Assembly: GCA_016714005.1 (NCBI GenBank)
Contig: JADJOA010000008.1
Location: 1-64,000, forward strand
DNA length: 64,000 nucleotides
From: Bacteroidota bacterium
Lineage (GTDB): Bacteria > Bacteroidota > Bacteroidia > AKYH767-A > OLB10
Direction: 5' to 3'
In this document: positions 49,105 to 60,565 of the stretch, in pieces
Layout: every line of letters begins with the position of its first letter
How positions within the stretch are numbered: position 1 is the stretch's first letter
The notes under the pieces: generated by a model
Seen by the model: only the letters and a program-made list of their open reading frames with translations
The model's database searches: none
Told to the model about the DNA's origin: nothing
Position numbers and translations under genes: made by a program

Positions 49105-50304
49105 TCAAATAAAATCCATAAGAGGATATTGTTTTTTTAAAATCAACATATCATTTGCGCCAAGCCATTTTTTTAGCAGAGTGGCGTAAATGCTTCTAAA
49201 GTCAATTTGATGTTCAAGGTATTTGCCTACATCATTAATTTGTGTGTAGTTGTTATAAAAACCTCTTTTCATAAGGTGCTTTCCGCTTAGTACATATACA
49301 CTGTTTGCCGTGCCATGATCTGTTCCTCCGGCAGCGTTTTCGGTAACACTGCGACCAAATTCACTAAATACCATTATGCAAGTATCGTCAAACAAATTAT
49401 CTCTTTTTAAATCCTGAACAAATGAATATAAGGCTGAGCTGAAAAGCTTGAGCAAGTTATTGTGCGGACCAGTTTGATTTGCATGAGTATCAAACCCGGT
49501 AAGTGAAGTATAGTATGCCTTAGTTATAGAATTGCCTCTTATAAACCCGGCAATGGTTTTTAAATTTTTAGCAAAAAAATTATCTGGATAATTGGTTGAT
49601 GATTCTTTGCTTTTTGTATGTTCCTTTAAATAATCAAACGATTGATATCCCTTACGCGCACGGTTATAAATAAAATCGTTGTAATTGCTGCTTTGTTCGT
49701 CTGTTTGAGTCTGCTCAACAAAATTGCGACTGTAATCACCAACACCTACTTTGTTAAGAACAAAATTATTCATTGCAATGCCGCTAATTTTATCACCAAC
49801 AGCCGTTAGGTTTAAAAAATCATTAAACAACAAAACAGAATGAGTATGTACTTCGTTTTTATGTAATTGGTCAAGGTATCTGCCAAGCCAGCCTGTATGT
49901 ATAAATTTATTTTCGCAGCCTTTATACCAAACCTGTGCCGACTTAAAATGAGAGAACTCCGGATTTGGGTAGCCCACATCATTAATAATGCAAACATCAC
50001 CGTCATTATAAAGTCTGTAAAATGGCTCTATAGCTGCATTAACACCCAATGAGTTATTAAGCTTTAAAAGAGATTGATGTTTAACACCCAACTTAGGTCT
50101 TGCTTTAAAATATAAGTCATTCTCATAAGGTACTATAGTATTTAGCCCATCGTTGCCACCAAACAAGTGAATTAACACTAACTTCTTATGGCTTGGCAAT
50201 TGCGCAAGCGAGTTGCTTAATGCCGAAACAAACTGCGGCATAATAAACGCACCTGATGCAAGCGCTGATTGAGCAATAAATTTTCTCCGGTTTATTTTTT
50301 CCAT
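49105..50304 (-). CDS. DUF1501 secreted protein
   Basis: This intact 399-residue protein begins MEKINRRKFIAQSALASGAFI, a Tat-like signal with the Arg pair (NRRKF). DUF1501 features are KLVLIHLFGGNDGLNTIVPYEND, SHFKSAQVWYKG, the DTHANQTGPHN block and MVFSEFGRSVTENAAGGTDHGT. The fold resembles sulfatases and alkaline phosphatases. The role is not known. In Bacteroidota and Planctomycetes it is nearly always paired with a DUF1800 gene, which here lies 12 bp upstream. Confidence 0.87.
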   Translation of the reverse strand: MEKINRRKFIAQSALASGAFIMPQFVSALSNSLAQLPSHKKLVLIHLFGGNDGLNTIVPYENDLYFKARPKLGVKHQSLLKLNNSLGVNAAIEPFYRLYNDGDVCIINDVGYPNPEFSHFKSAQVWYKGCENKFIHTGWLGRYLDQLHKNEVHTHSVLLFNDFLNLTAVGDKISGIAMNNFVLNKVGVGDYSRNFVEQTQTDEQSSNYNDFIYNRARKGYQSFDYLKEHTKSKESSTNYPDNFFAKNLKTIAGFIRGNSITKAYYTSLTGFDTHANQTGPHNNLLKLFSSALYSFVQDLKRDNLFDDTCIMVFSEFGRSVTENAAGGTDHGTANSVYVLSGKHLMKRGFYNNYTQINDVGKYLEHQIDFRSIYATLLKKWLGANDMLILKKQYPLMDFI

Positions 50305-50316
50305 TAAAAAGTGTTC

Positions 50317-51749
50317 TTAACAAAACTGGTATTCGGGCGCTGACATAATCCTCCTTGATGTTTCAATAAAGTCATATTCATTTGCATTAATAAACTTGCT
50401 GTTTACATTAAACTTTTTATCTCTTCTCTGAATAAGAAAGTCAATCATTTTTTGGGAAGATTCAATGCCTTTGCCTGCCTTAAAATATTTCTTTGCATTT
50501 TCAACCTCTATTGTTACAGTTGGTAAGTCCATCTTCACTAAATTCCCCATCCTTATTGTGGCGTTTTCTTTTTCAATTATTTTATAATTGTTATTTTGAA
50601 ACATCCTGCGGCTGGCATCAAGGCGAAGTAATAGGGAAGCACTGTCTATGCTGCCCCTTTCAAAATTCCAGCCTGCAACAGATGGCGGATGAAAAATATC
50701 GTGACCAAAGAAAGACACACAAGCTCTGAATTACTGGTAATCTTCAAACTTATATCTGTAAAACTTCATTATACCTGCTAGCAAATCATAAGGCGTTTTA
50801 AGTTTGGCGCCAATGTTTTCCGCTTCATAAAACCATGCCGACAAAAAAACTTTTTTCATCAATTTCTCAATGTCATAATTGTTAGTGTAAAAGTATTCCG
50901 CCAACTCTTCAACTCTTTCATCATTTAAATTATCATTCACAAAAAATCTGTAAATTTTTTGAACTACAAACCGTGCACACTGTTTTTGCTTTAAAATAAT
51001 ATTAATGATATCAAAACCATTAAAGTTTCCTGTTTCTCCTAAAAAGTTTTAGTTCCTGCATCAAACCTTTGCTGGTCAAACATAAACTCAAACGTACCTT
51101 TTTTAGCGTACCACCCGGTTAAAGCGCGTGTTCCGTTTTTAACATCCTGCTCGGTAAAATTTCCATGCCCTAACGTGAAAAGCTCCAAGAGCTCCCTGCT
51201 AAAATTTTCATTAGGCTTTCCTTTAGTGTTTACATTTAAATTCAGGTAAGATAACATGCCTGCACTTGTTGATACGCTAACCAATAAGTCTTTAAAATTA
51301 CCCAGGGCATTTTTGCGCAGCATATTCATGTATTGCCAGCATATTTTGGGATCGCCCATTTTACAGGCAAAATGAATGCCCCAGAATATTGCCATTTTCT
51401 CTCTAAAAAAATTGCTGTTAAAAGCATAAGCATGCAACCAGTCACGTAGAAGCAATGCACGTTTTGATGAGCGGGATTCCTTATCTTCAATACGTGCCAT
51501 TTCATGCATGGTCATATCCTGATTTTTTAAATCGTAAGTATCAAGCGCATCATCCTCTTCCATCTTTATTTCAGTGTAACCCTTTGCATCATTAAATATT
51601 TTATCAATTGCACTCTTAACTGTGAGATTTAAATTTATCATAGATATCTCAGGTCCGCATCCGGCACGCCAGTACAAATGCTTAAGCTTATCAAAATCAG
51701 AAACGGTTTCCATTACTTTTAAAAGAGAATAGTTTTCTAAACGCGCCAA
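50317..51749 (-). CDS. DUF1800 protein, at least two frameshifts
   Basis: About 478 residues after repair (breaks near 51040 and 50725-50731). The DUF1800 motifs are LLLRDWLHAYAFNSNFFREKMAIFWGIHF, and NENFSRELLELFTLG-HGNFTEQDVKNGTRALTGWY. Near the end HDIFHPPSVAGWN is the family's conserved C-terminal block. The function is unknown; it is usually exported together with its DUF1501 partner. The pair is separated by 12 bp and reads in the same direction. Confidence 0.85.
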
Positions 51750-51888
51750 TCATATTTTAATTTAAATGTATACTTAAAAGATGCTTCAATATTAATAAAG
51801 ATTTATTATTGTTCAGTTATAGGATATTACCGATTAAATTTACATTACTCCAAGTAAAATCCTGTCACCTATACAATGATTTTTCGGC

Positions 51889-51896
51889 TAAGTTTG
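51889..51896 (+). promoter_or_regulatory. TAnnTTTG promoter box before the M1-barrel gene
   Basis: TAAGTTTG at 51889-51896 matches the Bacteroidota -7 consensus and lies 22 bp before the ATG at 51918. No clear -33 TTTG is seen, so support is moderate. Confidence 0.35.
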
Positions 51897-51917
51897 CGTG
51901 CTCATTAAATATAATAT

Positions 51918-54900
51918 ATGTTTTCAAGAAATTTAATCTTTACGCTTTTGTTTATAATACCTTTGAACACATTAGCACAGATTGAAAAATACACATCGCC
52001 CGAAAACAATTTTTATTGGAAAAACCAACTTCCGTTTGCCGGTTACTGGCAGCAGGATGTATATTATAAGATTAAAGCAACTGTTGATGATAAAACAGAT
52101 ATTATTTCCGGTACAGAAATTTTAGAGTATAAAAACAACTCACCTGATACTATAAAAGAATTATTTTTTCACTTATATCAGAATGCCTTTACTAAAAACT
52201 CATACCTGAGCGAATTAACAAAAAACAATAATGAAAAAATCAGGTATGGGAAATATGAAAACGAAAACCTTGGAATTACAATTGATGATTTAAAAATCAT
52301 TTCAATTAACGGTGAAATAATTCAGGCTTCAGCAAAAACCGAAATTGACAACACAATTTTAAAAATAACACTGCCACAAGGCTTGTTGCCAAATTCAACA
52401 GTATCGCTTTCCATGTCATTTAAATCCTATTACAGTATTGGCAGCCAGCGAAGGAGAATGAAAATGTATTATTCATACGGAGTTAAACATTACAACGGGT
52501 GCCAATGGTATCCTAAGTTAGCGGTTTATGACCGTAAATTTGGCTGGAGCACCGATCAGCATTTAGGCAGGGAGTTTTACGGAAACTTCGGGAATTTTGA
52601 TGTAGAACTTTCTTTTCCTAATAATTATATTGTAGAAGCAACAGGCATTTTACAGAATGAAAACGAAGTATTGCCTGATGATTTAAAAAACAAATTAGAC
52701 ATTAAAAACTTTGCAAATAAACCATGGGAAGAAATGCCATCGGAAATAATTAAACCCGATGGCACAACCAAAACATGGAAATACTATGCAGAGAATGTAC
52801 ATGACTTTGCATTTACTGCCGACCCAACATACAGGATAGGCGTGGTTACATACAAAAATGTTAAGTGTGTGGCAGTGGTGCAGGAACCCCATGCAGCGGG
52901 CTGGCAAAATGCAGCTACTTATGCAGCACGAATAATAGATGTTTTTTCAAAGGACTTTGGTGAGTTTGCTTATCCTAAAATTGTAGTGGCAGATGCGCGT
53001 GATGGAATGGAATACCCTATGATAACAATGGATGGAGGAAGAGACCCTTCGTACCGCGGATTATTTGTACACGAAATTGGTCATAACTGGTTTTACGCAA
53101 TGGTGGGCAATAACGAAACATACCGTGCAATGATGGACGAAGGCTTTACCCAATTTCTTACCGCATGGGGCTTAGAAAAATTAGAAGGAGACCGGCTTGC
53201 CGTTCCTGGCAATGCAAGTACAAAACAAAAATTACTCTTTGAACCTTTTACACAAAAGTATGCCAGCGTTTACAGCACCTATTTGAATGCTGCCATGCGC
53301 GATAAAGATGGATTTATAAATACACACTCCGACCAATTTGGCGGGGCGCTTGGGCATGGCGGTGGTTATGGTATGGTTTATAGAAAAACAGGTGCTATGC
53401 TTTACAACCTTCAATATGTTTTAGGAGAAGATTTGTTTTTTAGCTGCCATTAAAAATTATTTTAATGCATGGAAATTTAAACACCCTTATCCTGAAGATT
53501 TTCGCAACAGCATTATTCACTTTACAAAAACAGATTTAAACTGGTTTTTTGACCAATGGATTGAAACAGATAAAAAATTGACTATGCTGTAAAAGAGTTA
53601 AAAAAGGAAAAGAAATAAATGAGTTTATTGTTATTTTAAAAGAAAAGGGCGAATGCAAATGCCTGTTGATTTTACGGTGTATGATAATTGTGGTAACAAA
53701 AGAGCTATCATGTACCTAATAACTGGTTTGTTAAAAAAACAGATGCTACTGTTTTGCAGAGGTGGATTGGCTGGGATAAACTAAAACCAACGTACAGGGC
53801 TACCTTAATTTCTGAGTGTGGTATAGGAAATATAGTAATTGATACCACTAATCTGCTTGCCGATGTAAACAAGCTTAATAATTCACTTACTTTTCCGGTT
53901 AAAGCAAAGTTTGATCCTTTACTTACTTCTACCCTGCCTACTGACTGGAACAATTACAGGATAAGGGTTAGGCCTGATGCTTGGTACAATAATTATGATG
54001 GAATTAAAGCAGGTGTTTTTATGGATGGTGGATATTTTAATTACAGACATAAAATAAAAGCAGGTTTTTTATTGAATACCGGAATAGGTTCATGTTGCTT
54101 GCCCGATTCTGTTGACATAAACAAACACGATCAGGCATCATTTCTTTTATCCTACGAAACACCGCTTGATTTCATCAACAAAAATTTTCGATAAAAGCAG
54201 AGGTAAAGCACATTGACGGATTGCAGCAAGGCCTGTTATACTTTGAACAACTTTCTAAAAAAAGAAACAACAAAACTGTTCGGTTATTTTAAGAGCATGT
54301 ACCGTAAAAACAGCAGCGATGCATCCTACCTCCTTTATCCTAGCGATTGGAAAACAAACTTGTTTAATAATACCGTTACGGGTGGGGTAAGCTACAAGTA
54401 TTCGGAGATTGGATACAATGGAGAGATGACAGCAAAAATTACAAGCTCCTCCATTTACAGCGATTACAGTTTCTCGCCCATATCGTTTGAAAATGTTGAC
54501 CACTGGCGTATTGGGAAACTTGTTTGGCACAACCGCATTTATGCCGAGTATGGAACAGGATTAAACAGACCCTTGGAATCGAGCTTATACTTTGCAGGCT
54601 CAAACCCAGAAGATATGATGGAAAATGCTTACACACGGTCGGGTGGTTTTGTGCCACGAGACTGGCTTGGATACAGCAGCGAAACCAATCACTTTCAAAT
54701 GGGTGGAGGGTTAAATTTAAGAGGGTATGCCGGTTACGTTGCTCCTCATAATTTAAATGACCAGTCGCAGGTGTTCATATACCGTGGCAATAGCGGTGCA
54801 GCCATTAACTCCGAACTTGATTTTGATGAGTTACTTAGAATAGCTCCTCGCTTTACACGCAACTGGCTAAAAATAGACAGCTACATTTTTGCCGATGCCG

Positions 54901-55124
54901 GAATTATGAAAATTAATAACGAAAAAAAAGATTTTACATTTAGTAATGTGCGTGCTGATGCAGGAATAGGCTTTGCCTTAACCATAAAAAAATGGGGCGC
55001 TTTTAATGGCATAAAACCTTTGACTATAAGATTTGATATGCCATTGTTTTTAAACGTACCTCCTGCTTTAGAAGAAGATTATTTTAAATTCAGATATGTT
55101 GTTGGAATTAACCGTTCGTTTTAA
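51918..55124 (+). CDS. M1-family metallopeptidase with C-terminal outer-membrane barrel-like domain, several frameshifts
   Basis: About 1,069 residues after repair. A signal peptide (FTLLFIIPLNTLAQ) and M1 N-terminal beta domain precede the gluzincin site HEIGH, then NWFYAMVGNN... and E 18 residues after the second His (MDEGFTQ). This is a complete HExxH-x18-E. GMEYPMITMDGG supplies the usual M1 GxMEN-like loop. The part after ~620 (FVILKEKG, then HKIKAGFLLNTG, LFNNTVTGGVSYKYSEIGYNGEM, IGKLVWHNRIYAEYGTG, ending VVGINRSF) alternates hydrophobic residues and ends in Phe, as outer-membrane barrels do. Breaks fall near 53440, 53580, 53700 and 54190. Joining peptidase and barrel would fix it at the cell surface. 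Confidence 0.75.
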
Positions 55125-55125
55125 A

Positions 55126-55895
55126 ATGCTAAGGAAAGTAATTTGCGTTTTGTGTTTACTTTGGCTGTTATAAATGTTTCTGCACAGTTAACAGATAAAT
55201 ATGTACTTGCATTAAAACATAAGAATCAATCACAATTTGAGCAGTCACTAGCTATATTTAAAGAGTTGCTTAAGAGTGATAGCGCTAATGCTGAGTACTT
55301 ACATAATACAAGCTATCTTTATTCAAAACTTGGGTACAGCAGAAAAACAGAGCAGGAAAAAATGAGTTATTACAAAACGGGAGAATATCTTGCTCTTAAA
55401 ACAATGAAGCTGCATCCTAAAAACGCTTTTGGACATTACAGTTATGCACTGGCTCTTGGCAGGTTAAATGAAAATGCTGGCAACAAACAAAAAATTAATA
55501 ATGCAAAAGCAATTAAAACCGCCTGTGATAGAGCATTAAGTCTTGATTCAAAAATTGCAGGCTGCTATCATATACTAGGTAGATGGCACCGCACCATTGC
55601 CGGATTTAACGGCTTTGAAAAAATGATGATAAACACCATGTTTGGTGGTTTCCCTCAGGGAGGAAGTTATAATGCCGCTTTAGAAAACTTTAATAAGGCT
55701 ATACAATTAGAACCGAACCAAATTTTGCATTACTACGAACTTGCTCAAACATATTATGAAAGGGGACGAAGAAGGAGATATCATTAGAGCAAAAGTTTGG
55801 GCAAAAAAGCATTGGAACTTAGCCCCAGCCCCACAGACCCTGATGACAAAGACACAAGAGGAAAATGTAATATACTGATTGCAAAATGTAATTAA
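55126..55895 (+). CDS. RMDN-like TPR protein, two frameshifts
   Basis: From ATG 55126 (MLRKVICVLCLLWL, signal) with repairs near 55165 and 55770 it reaches KCNILIAKCN, ~256 residues. The C-terminal half, CYHILGRWHRTIAGFNGFEKMM, MFGGFPQGGSYNAALENFNKAIQLEP and HYYELAQTYYERG, closely follows the pattern of eukaryotic regulators of microtubule dynamics (RMDN, a TPR family). Bacteroidota homologues exist but the role is unknown. It starts 1 bp after the M1-barrel stop, suggesting one operon. Confidence 0.62.
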
Positions 55896-55914
55896 CTTTT
55901 TAAAAAATAATAAA

Positions 55915-56352
55915 ATGAAAATTGCGGTATTTCCAGGTTCGTTTGATCCTTTGCATAAAGGACATGTTGAAATAATAAATAAAGCCACCACAGTTTTTGA
56001 CAAGGTAATAGTTGCCATAGGCGAAAACACTACCAAGCAGTACATGTTTGGTTTAGATGAGCGGCTTGCTACAATTAAAAAAGTATTTAGGAACAATAAC
56101 CGTGTAGAAGTTAAAACCTATAAAGGCTTAACAGTTGATTTCTGTAAAAAAGAAAATGCAAATTTTTTAGTACGCGGGCTGCGCTCCTCTGCCGATTTTG
56201 AATTTGAAAAAGCCATTGCCCATAATAACACTGCTATTAATGCACAGGTTGAAACAGTTTTCTTTTTAGCATCAGCAGAAACAAGTTTTGTGACTTCTAC
56301 TATTGTAAGAGAATTGTTGCGCAACGGGGCTGATGTGGGACACTTAATCTAG
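55915..56352 (+). CDS. coaD: Phosphopantetheine adenylyltransferase
   Basis: The start is ATG 55915 (MKIAVFPGSFDPLHKGHVEI). An open frame extends further upstream but the conserved protein begins here. The nucleotidyltransferase motif is FDPLHKGH, and ATP/phosphopantetheine contacts follow in FLVRGLRSSADFEFEKAIA and the FVTSTIVREL motif. It catalyses the fourth step of coenzyme A synthesis. 145 residues, frame intact. It is convergent with mpl. Confidence 0.92.
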   Translation: MKIAVFPGSFDPLHKGHVEIINKATTVFDKVIVAIGENTTKQYMFGLDERLATIKKVFRNNNRVEVKTYKGLTVDFCKKENANFLVRGLRSSADFEFEKAIAHNNTAINAQVETVFFLASAETSFVTSTIVRELLRNGADVGHLI

Positions 56353-56390
56353 GATGGAATTATTGAGAATCAACAATAAAATTCAAAACT

Positions 56391-57755
56391 CTATACTTCA
56401 CCCATTACCTTTTCCGAAAACTGTTTTAAGTCTACACCATCAAAATTGCCGCTGCTCATCATCAAGTAAACACTATCGTGCTGCTTGGTCTTTAACAAAT
56501 CCTTTACCAACTCCGTTGAATTATTGTACACCTTTAAATCATGGCGGTTAAAAGCATTTTTACCTGCAGCTCGCTAATAGGTTTTAGTTTTTTATGTTCG
56601 ATAGTGTGAGGATTAAAATAAACATAAGCCTCATCGGCAAGGCTCATGGAGTTTTTGTATTGCTCCAAAAAATTTTCGTTAAGGCTGCTAAATGTGTGCA
56701 GTTCCATACAGGCTATTAGCTTGCGATTGCCAAACTGTTGTTTAACGGCATTAGTAGTGGCTTTTAGTTTTGATGGAGAGTGTGCAAAATCTTTAAACAC
56801 AGAAACAGTGTTGTTACCACCCACAAACTCTAATCTTTTTGCAGCGCCTTTAAAAGAACTTATCATTTCATAAAATGCATCATCATCAATTCCTAAATGG
56901 TTACAAACACAACGCGCGCCTTCCATATTCATAAGGTTATGCTCGCCAAATATTTTTAAAGAAGTTTTTCTTCCGTTGTGATTTATGTATGTAATTCCAT
57001 TTTCAATACTATAATCAGGAATTCCATAAGGTTGCTTGCTCACAACTTGTAATACATCAGTTGCAAGTTTCAAAACCTCATCATCATTTTGGCAATAAAT
57101 AAATGAACCACCCTTTTCAATTTTATTTACAAATATTTTTAAACTGCTCTACATACATTTCATAATCAGGAAACACATTAATATGATCCCATGCAATGCC
57201 GCTTATTAAGGCCACATGTGGATGATAGAGATGAAACTTAGGTCTGCGGTCAACAGGAGAAGCAAGGTATTCATCGCCTTCTAAAACAATTACGGGTGCA
57301 TCACTCAACTTTACCATTGTGTCAAAGCCTTCTAACTGTGCACCTACCATATAATCAAAGTCAAGTCCTTTTAATTTAAGCACATGCAAAATCATACTTG
57401 TAATGGTTGTTTTGCCGTGACTCCCTCCTATTACAACTCTTTTTTTATCTTTTGAAAATTCATAAAGGTACTCAGGGTATGAAAAAATACGGAGGCCTTT
57501 TTTTTGCGCTTCTATTAATTCAGGGTTATCTGCACGTGCATGCATGCCTAATATTAAGGCATCTATATCCGTAGTTATTCTTTCCGGAAACCATCCTTCC
57601 TTTTCAGGAAGCAATCCGGCATTTTGTAACCTTGTTCGTGATGGTTCTAATATCTCATCATCCGATCCCGTTACTTTAAATCCCTTTTTCTGCAATGCCA
57701 AAGCAAGGTTGTGCATGGCACTGCCACCAATTGCTATAAAGTGTATTCTACTCAT
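56391..57755 (-). CDS. mpl: Mpl, UDP-N-acetylmuramate:tripeptide ligase (Mur ligase family), two frameshifts
   Basis: The N-terminal Rossmann-like part reads RIHFIAIGGSAMHNLALALQKKGFKVTGSDDE. The P-loop is VIGGSHGKTTITSMIL, followed by VLEGDEYLASPVDRRPKF and HINVFPDY. After repair near 57123 come KIEKGGSFIYC, EHNLMNMEGARCVC and FKDFAHSPSKLKAT. After another near 56535-56550 the C-terminus reads DSVYLMMSSGNFDGV-like and ends GEV at 56391. It is ~455 residues. Mpl recycles murein tripeptide; MurC is the alternative, but the GGSAMHN N-terminus and HARADNPEL favour Mpl. Confidence 0.83.
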
Positions 57756-57770
57756 TAATCTATTGTAAAT

Positions 57771-58657
57771 TCAATATGATAAAAGAATTTTCCACGCATC
57801 AGCTACCTTGCCTGCTTCTAATAATTTCTTGGCGGCAATGTGGCGTGTTGCCTTTTCATTTGACGGATCAGCGGCAAGTGCTTTGTTAAACTTACTAATG
57901 TCTTCTTCTTCACTAAAAGATTTTACCTCATCTGTAGTGGGCAACGCTTCGGCATTTGCAAGCATACCCAAATCATTTCCTGTAAGCACTTCGCTATTTT
58001 TTATTTCAGCAGGCAAAGCATCTATGCCAATGCCTAATTTTAAATTGGGTTTAGCAACGGTAAATATTGCATTGCCCGATGCACGGCAGTAATAATCGTA
58101 ACCCATGCGTGCCACTAAATCTAATTTATGTGGGTTCACTTTCTTATCTTCATCCAGCACATTATCGTTAATGTGCATTAGCACTATTTCGCAAATAATA
58201 AGATTGCCTGCTCCACCCTTTGTGCCGGTTTCAATAATCTCCAGTACATTACATTCAATATTTACCGGTGATTCTTTTACCAATGAAGGTTTAACCAATG
58301 TGGCAGGTGTCGGTGTAAACCCTGCCTTTTCAAATTCACTAACTCCTTTAGGGTATTCGCAACTTGCCAATGAGGCCTGTTGGACTAAGGGATAGTAACA
58401 ACGCTTATTACAACTTCATTGGTATCGCGGCAGTTTTCAAGCGTGTGTTTAATGGTATTATCCCGCACCCTTCGTGCCGGACTAAAAACAAGTATGGGTG
58501 GGTTGCTGCCAAATGCATTAAAAAAACTAAATGGTGAGAGATTGGGATTTCCGTTTTTGTCAATTGTGCTTGCAAATGCTATGGGGCGCGGTGCTACCAC
58601 GCTTAACATATAGGCATGCAACTCTCCTGTTTTAATTTCTTTTGGATTAATTATCAT
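57771..58657 (-). CDS. Flavin reductase-like (flavoredoxin) protein, one frameshift
   Basis: The N-terminal flavin-binding fold reads MLSVVAPRPIAFASTIDKNGNPNLSPFSFFNAF and LVFSPARRVRDNTIKHTLEN. After a repair near 58378 the rest follows: GVSEFEKAGFTPTPATLVKPSLVKESPVNIECNVLEI. About 295 residues in all, which is longer than usual because of a ~70-residue C-terminal helical tail (DEVKSFSEEEDISKFNKALAADPSNEKAT). Members reduce FMN or bind flavin. The substrate is unknown. Confidence 0.8.
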
Positions 58658-58873
58658 TCAAAAATATTTTAAGCAAATGTATGTTTTAAATTTTTTAATT
58701 GTGAAATGCGCTTTTTTTCTTTTGGTAATAAAGAAAAGGGCAGAATGATTTTATAAATACCTAGCCTAATGGTGTTTACAGTCATTCTGAACGGAGAGAC
58801 TGATTATAATGAAAGTCGGAAATAAATTTATAATACAGGTATTTCATACTGAATTCTCCATAACAAATACAAT

Positions 58874-59732
58874 CTAAAATTTCTCTTTACTAAATTCATT
58901 AACATCAAACTTTGGATTCCGCACACGGCTTGACATTTCAACTCTTATAAACAATCCCCGGTCATCATACATTTCCTGCACAATTCGAAGAAAAGTATTT
59001 CTATCCAAATACAAAACAATCCTTTTAGCCAACACATTCGGCACTCTTATAACCGAACCCTTCTTTTACATCATTCATTGAACTCAATTGTGGATTATGT
59101 TCTAATATCATGTTGTCGTTAAGTAATAGCCTCTTTGAAATGGATGTAATATCCTCACCTTGCTTTACCACATAGTCAGAGAAATAAAATAAGGGAGGAA
59201 TAATTTCAATACGGTGGCATATTTTCCTATCAAACTCTTCGTCAGGTAAAACATGGATAGAATTCATAAACATAAGTGAATCCTTTTTAATATAGCTTTC
59301 AAAAAGCTCTTTGGTGTAATTAAACCCCATTTCCCACATGGTAAAATGATGATTCTTTCTAAGCAAAGAATTATATGGACTTAAGCTTAAATTGAAGAAA
59401 GGAAAACTGTTTGGGTGCACAATTACCTTATCGTCATTAAATCCTTTAGCCAACAAGGCCTTCACGCCAGGGTTGGGGCTTACGCAGAATAAAAAAACTT
59501 TGTAAGGGGTTGAATTTACTTTAACCACAAACTCACTAACCGTTTGTTTTCTGTTATGGGTTTCTATTGTTTTTAAATTAAAACTACACGTATGGGTTTG
59601 TGCTATTGCGCTCTGCATTTTAAAAAAATAAAAGATGGCATTAGCATTCTGGCTTACACCGGAAAATGAACTGAAAACTATTTGCAGACACAAGATAAGG
59701 GAAACAATTCTGCAACACATACCCTTAATCAA
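58874..59732 (-). CDS. DUF1571 protein, frameshift near C-terminus
   Basis: The protein starts near 59732 with a signal peptide (IVSLILCLQIVFSSFSG). The middle has CVSPNPGVKALLAKGFND and ITSISKRLLLNDNMILEHNP. One base lost near 59035 ends the frame at AECVG. Restored, it reads RVPNVLAKRIVLYLDRNTFL, then IVQEMYDDRGLFIRVEMSS and stops at 58874. This last block is the DUF1571 signature. It is ~286 residues. Probably periplasmic; function unknown. It overlaps the DUF4286 gene by 8 bp. Confidence 0.72.
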
Positions 59733-60030
59733 TAATTTCTAAAAGTGTACGGAAGGCAACAAACTTGTCTTTATACTTTGCTGTGTGCTCCGCTCTTAAA
59801 GCAGGAGCAAACTTCTGCTCATACAAATTAAAATCTTCCATTGTTTTGAAATAATACTGAATAGAATATGTCCTGCCACCACCATCTTCATCAGCGAGCA
59901 CACGAATAATTCTGCCTTCGGTAAATAATCCTGTTTTAAGCACATCAGGTACGTGGGTAGATTTCATCCATGCAAGCCATTCATCTACATAGGGCTCCTC
60001 AATGTTTATGGTTACGTTATAAATGTACAT
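59725..60030 (-). CDS. DUF4286 protein
   Basis: This intact 101-residue protein begins MYIYNVTINIEEPYVDEWLAWM with KSTHVPDVLKTGLFTEGRI. It then has YSIQYYFKTMEDFNLYEQKFAPALRAEHTAKYKDKFVAFRTLLEI. The layout is a ferredoxin-like dimeric alpha-beta barrel, as in the DUF4286 family common in Bacteroidota. No catalytic role is known. It overlaps the DUF1571 gene and follows a GNAT gene by ~10 bp. Confidence 0.82.
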   Translation of the reverse strand: MYIYNVTINIEEPYVDEWLAWMKSTHVPDVLKTGLFTEGRIIRVLADEDGGGRTYSIQYYFKTMEDFNLYEQKFAPALRAEHTAKYKDKFVAFRTLLEIID

Positions 60031-60040
60031 AGTACTCTTT

Positions 60041-60535
60041 TTATTTCTTAATTGATTTAATCATAATGAAATCATTCATCTCAAAATTGTTTCCAATATC
60101 GAAATCTTCAACTGCCTCAATTTTAAAATCTTCTTTAAAATAAAAATTAATGGCTTTAAAGTTTTTGCGGTTTACCTGTAATCTTATATTTCCATCACCA
60201 ACAATTTTATAAGCCTCACGAATCAAATCGCCTCCAACACTTTTCCGTTGAAGGGAATTAGCTACATACAATTTATCAAGAAAGAAACTCTGATCTCCCT
60301 TTTTATATAAAGACAAATAACCAATAATAGCTCCCTTATACAAAGCCAGCAGAAATATATGTGCATTTTTAATTTGTTCTGATAAACTTTCGGGTGAATA
60401 CATTTTTTCAAGCATGTATTCTATTTGTTCTTTACTGATAATTGATGCGTAATGTTGCCACCATATTTTTGAAGCAAGAGTGCTAATTTCTTCAATGTCT
60501 GAAACATTCGCTCTTCTGATTAACAAATCATTCAT
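60041..60535 (-). CDS. GNAT-family N-acetyltransferase
   Basis: This intact 164-residue protein opens with LIRRANVSDIEEISTLASKIWWQHY. The acetyl-CoA core is FFLDKLYVANSLQRKSVGGDLIREAY (the usual Q/R-x-x-G-x-G is here QRKSVGG), followed by LQVNRKNFKAINFYFKEDFKIE. The acceptor is unknown. It reads with DUF4286 in one direction, 10 bp apart, so they may share a transcript. Confidence 0.85.
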   Translation of the reverse strand: MNDLLIRRANVSDIEEISTLASKIWWQHYASIISKEQIEYMLEKMYSPESLSEQIKNAHIFLLALYKGAIIGYLSLYKKGDQSFFLDKLYVANSLQRKSVGGDLIREAYKIVGDGNIRLQVNRKNFKAINFYFKEDFKIEAVEDFDIGNNFEMNDFIMIKSIKK

Positions 60536-60565
60536 GGCATAAAAATAGAAATGATTGCCTGATGT

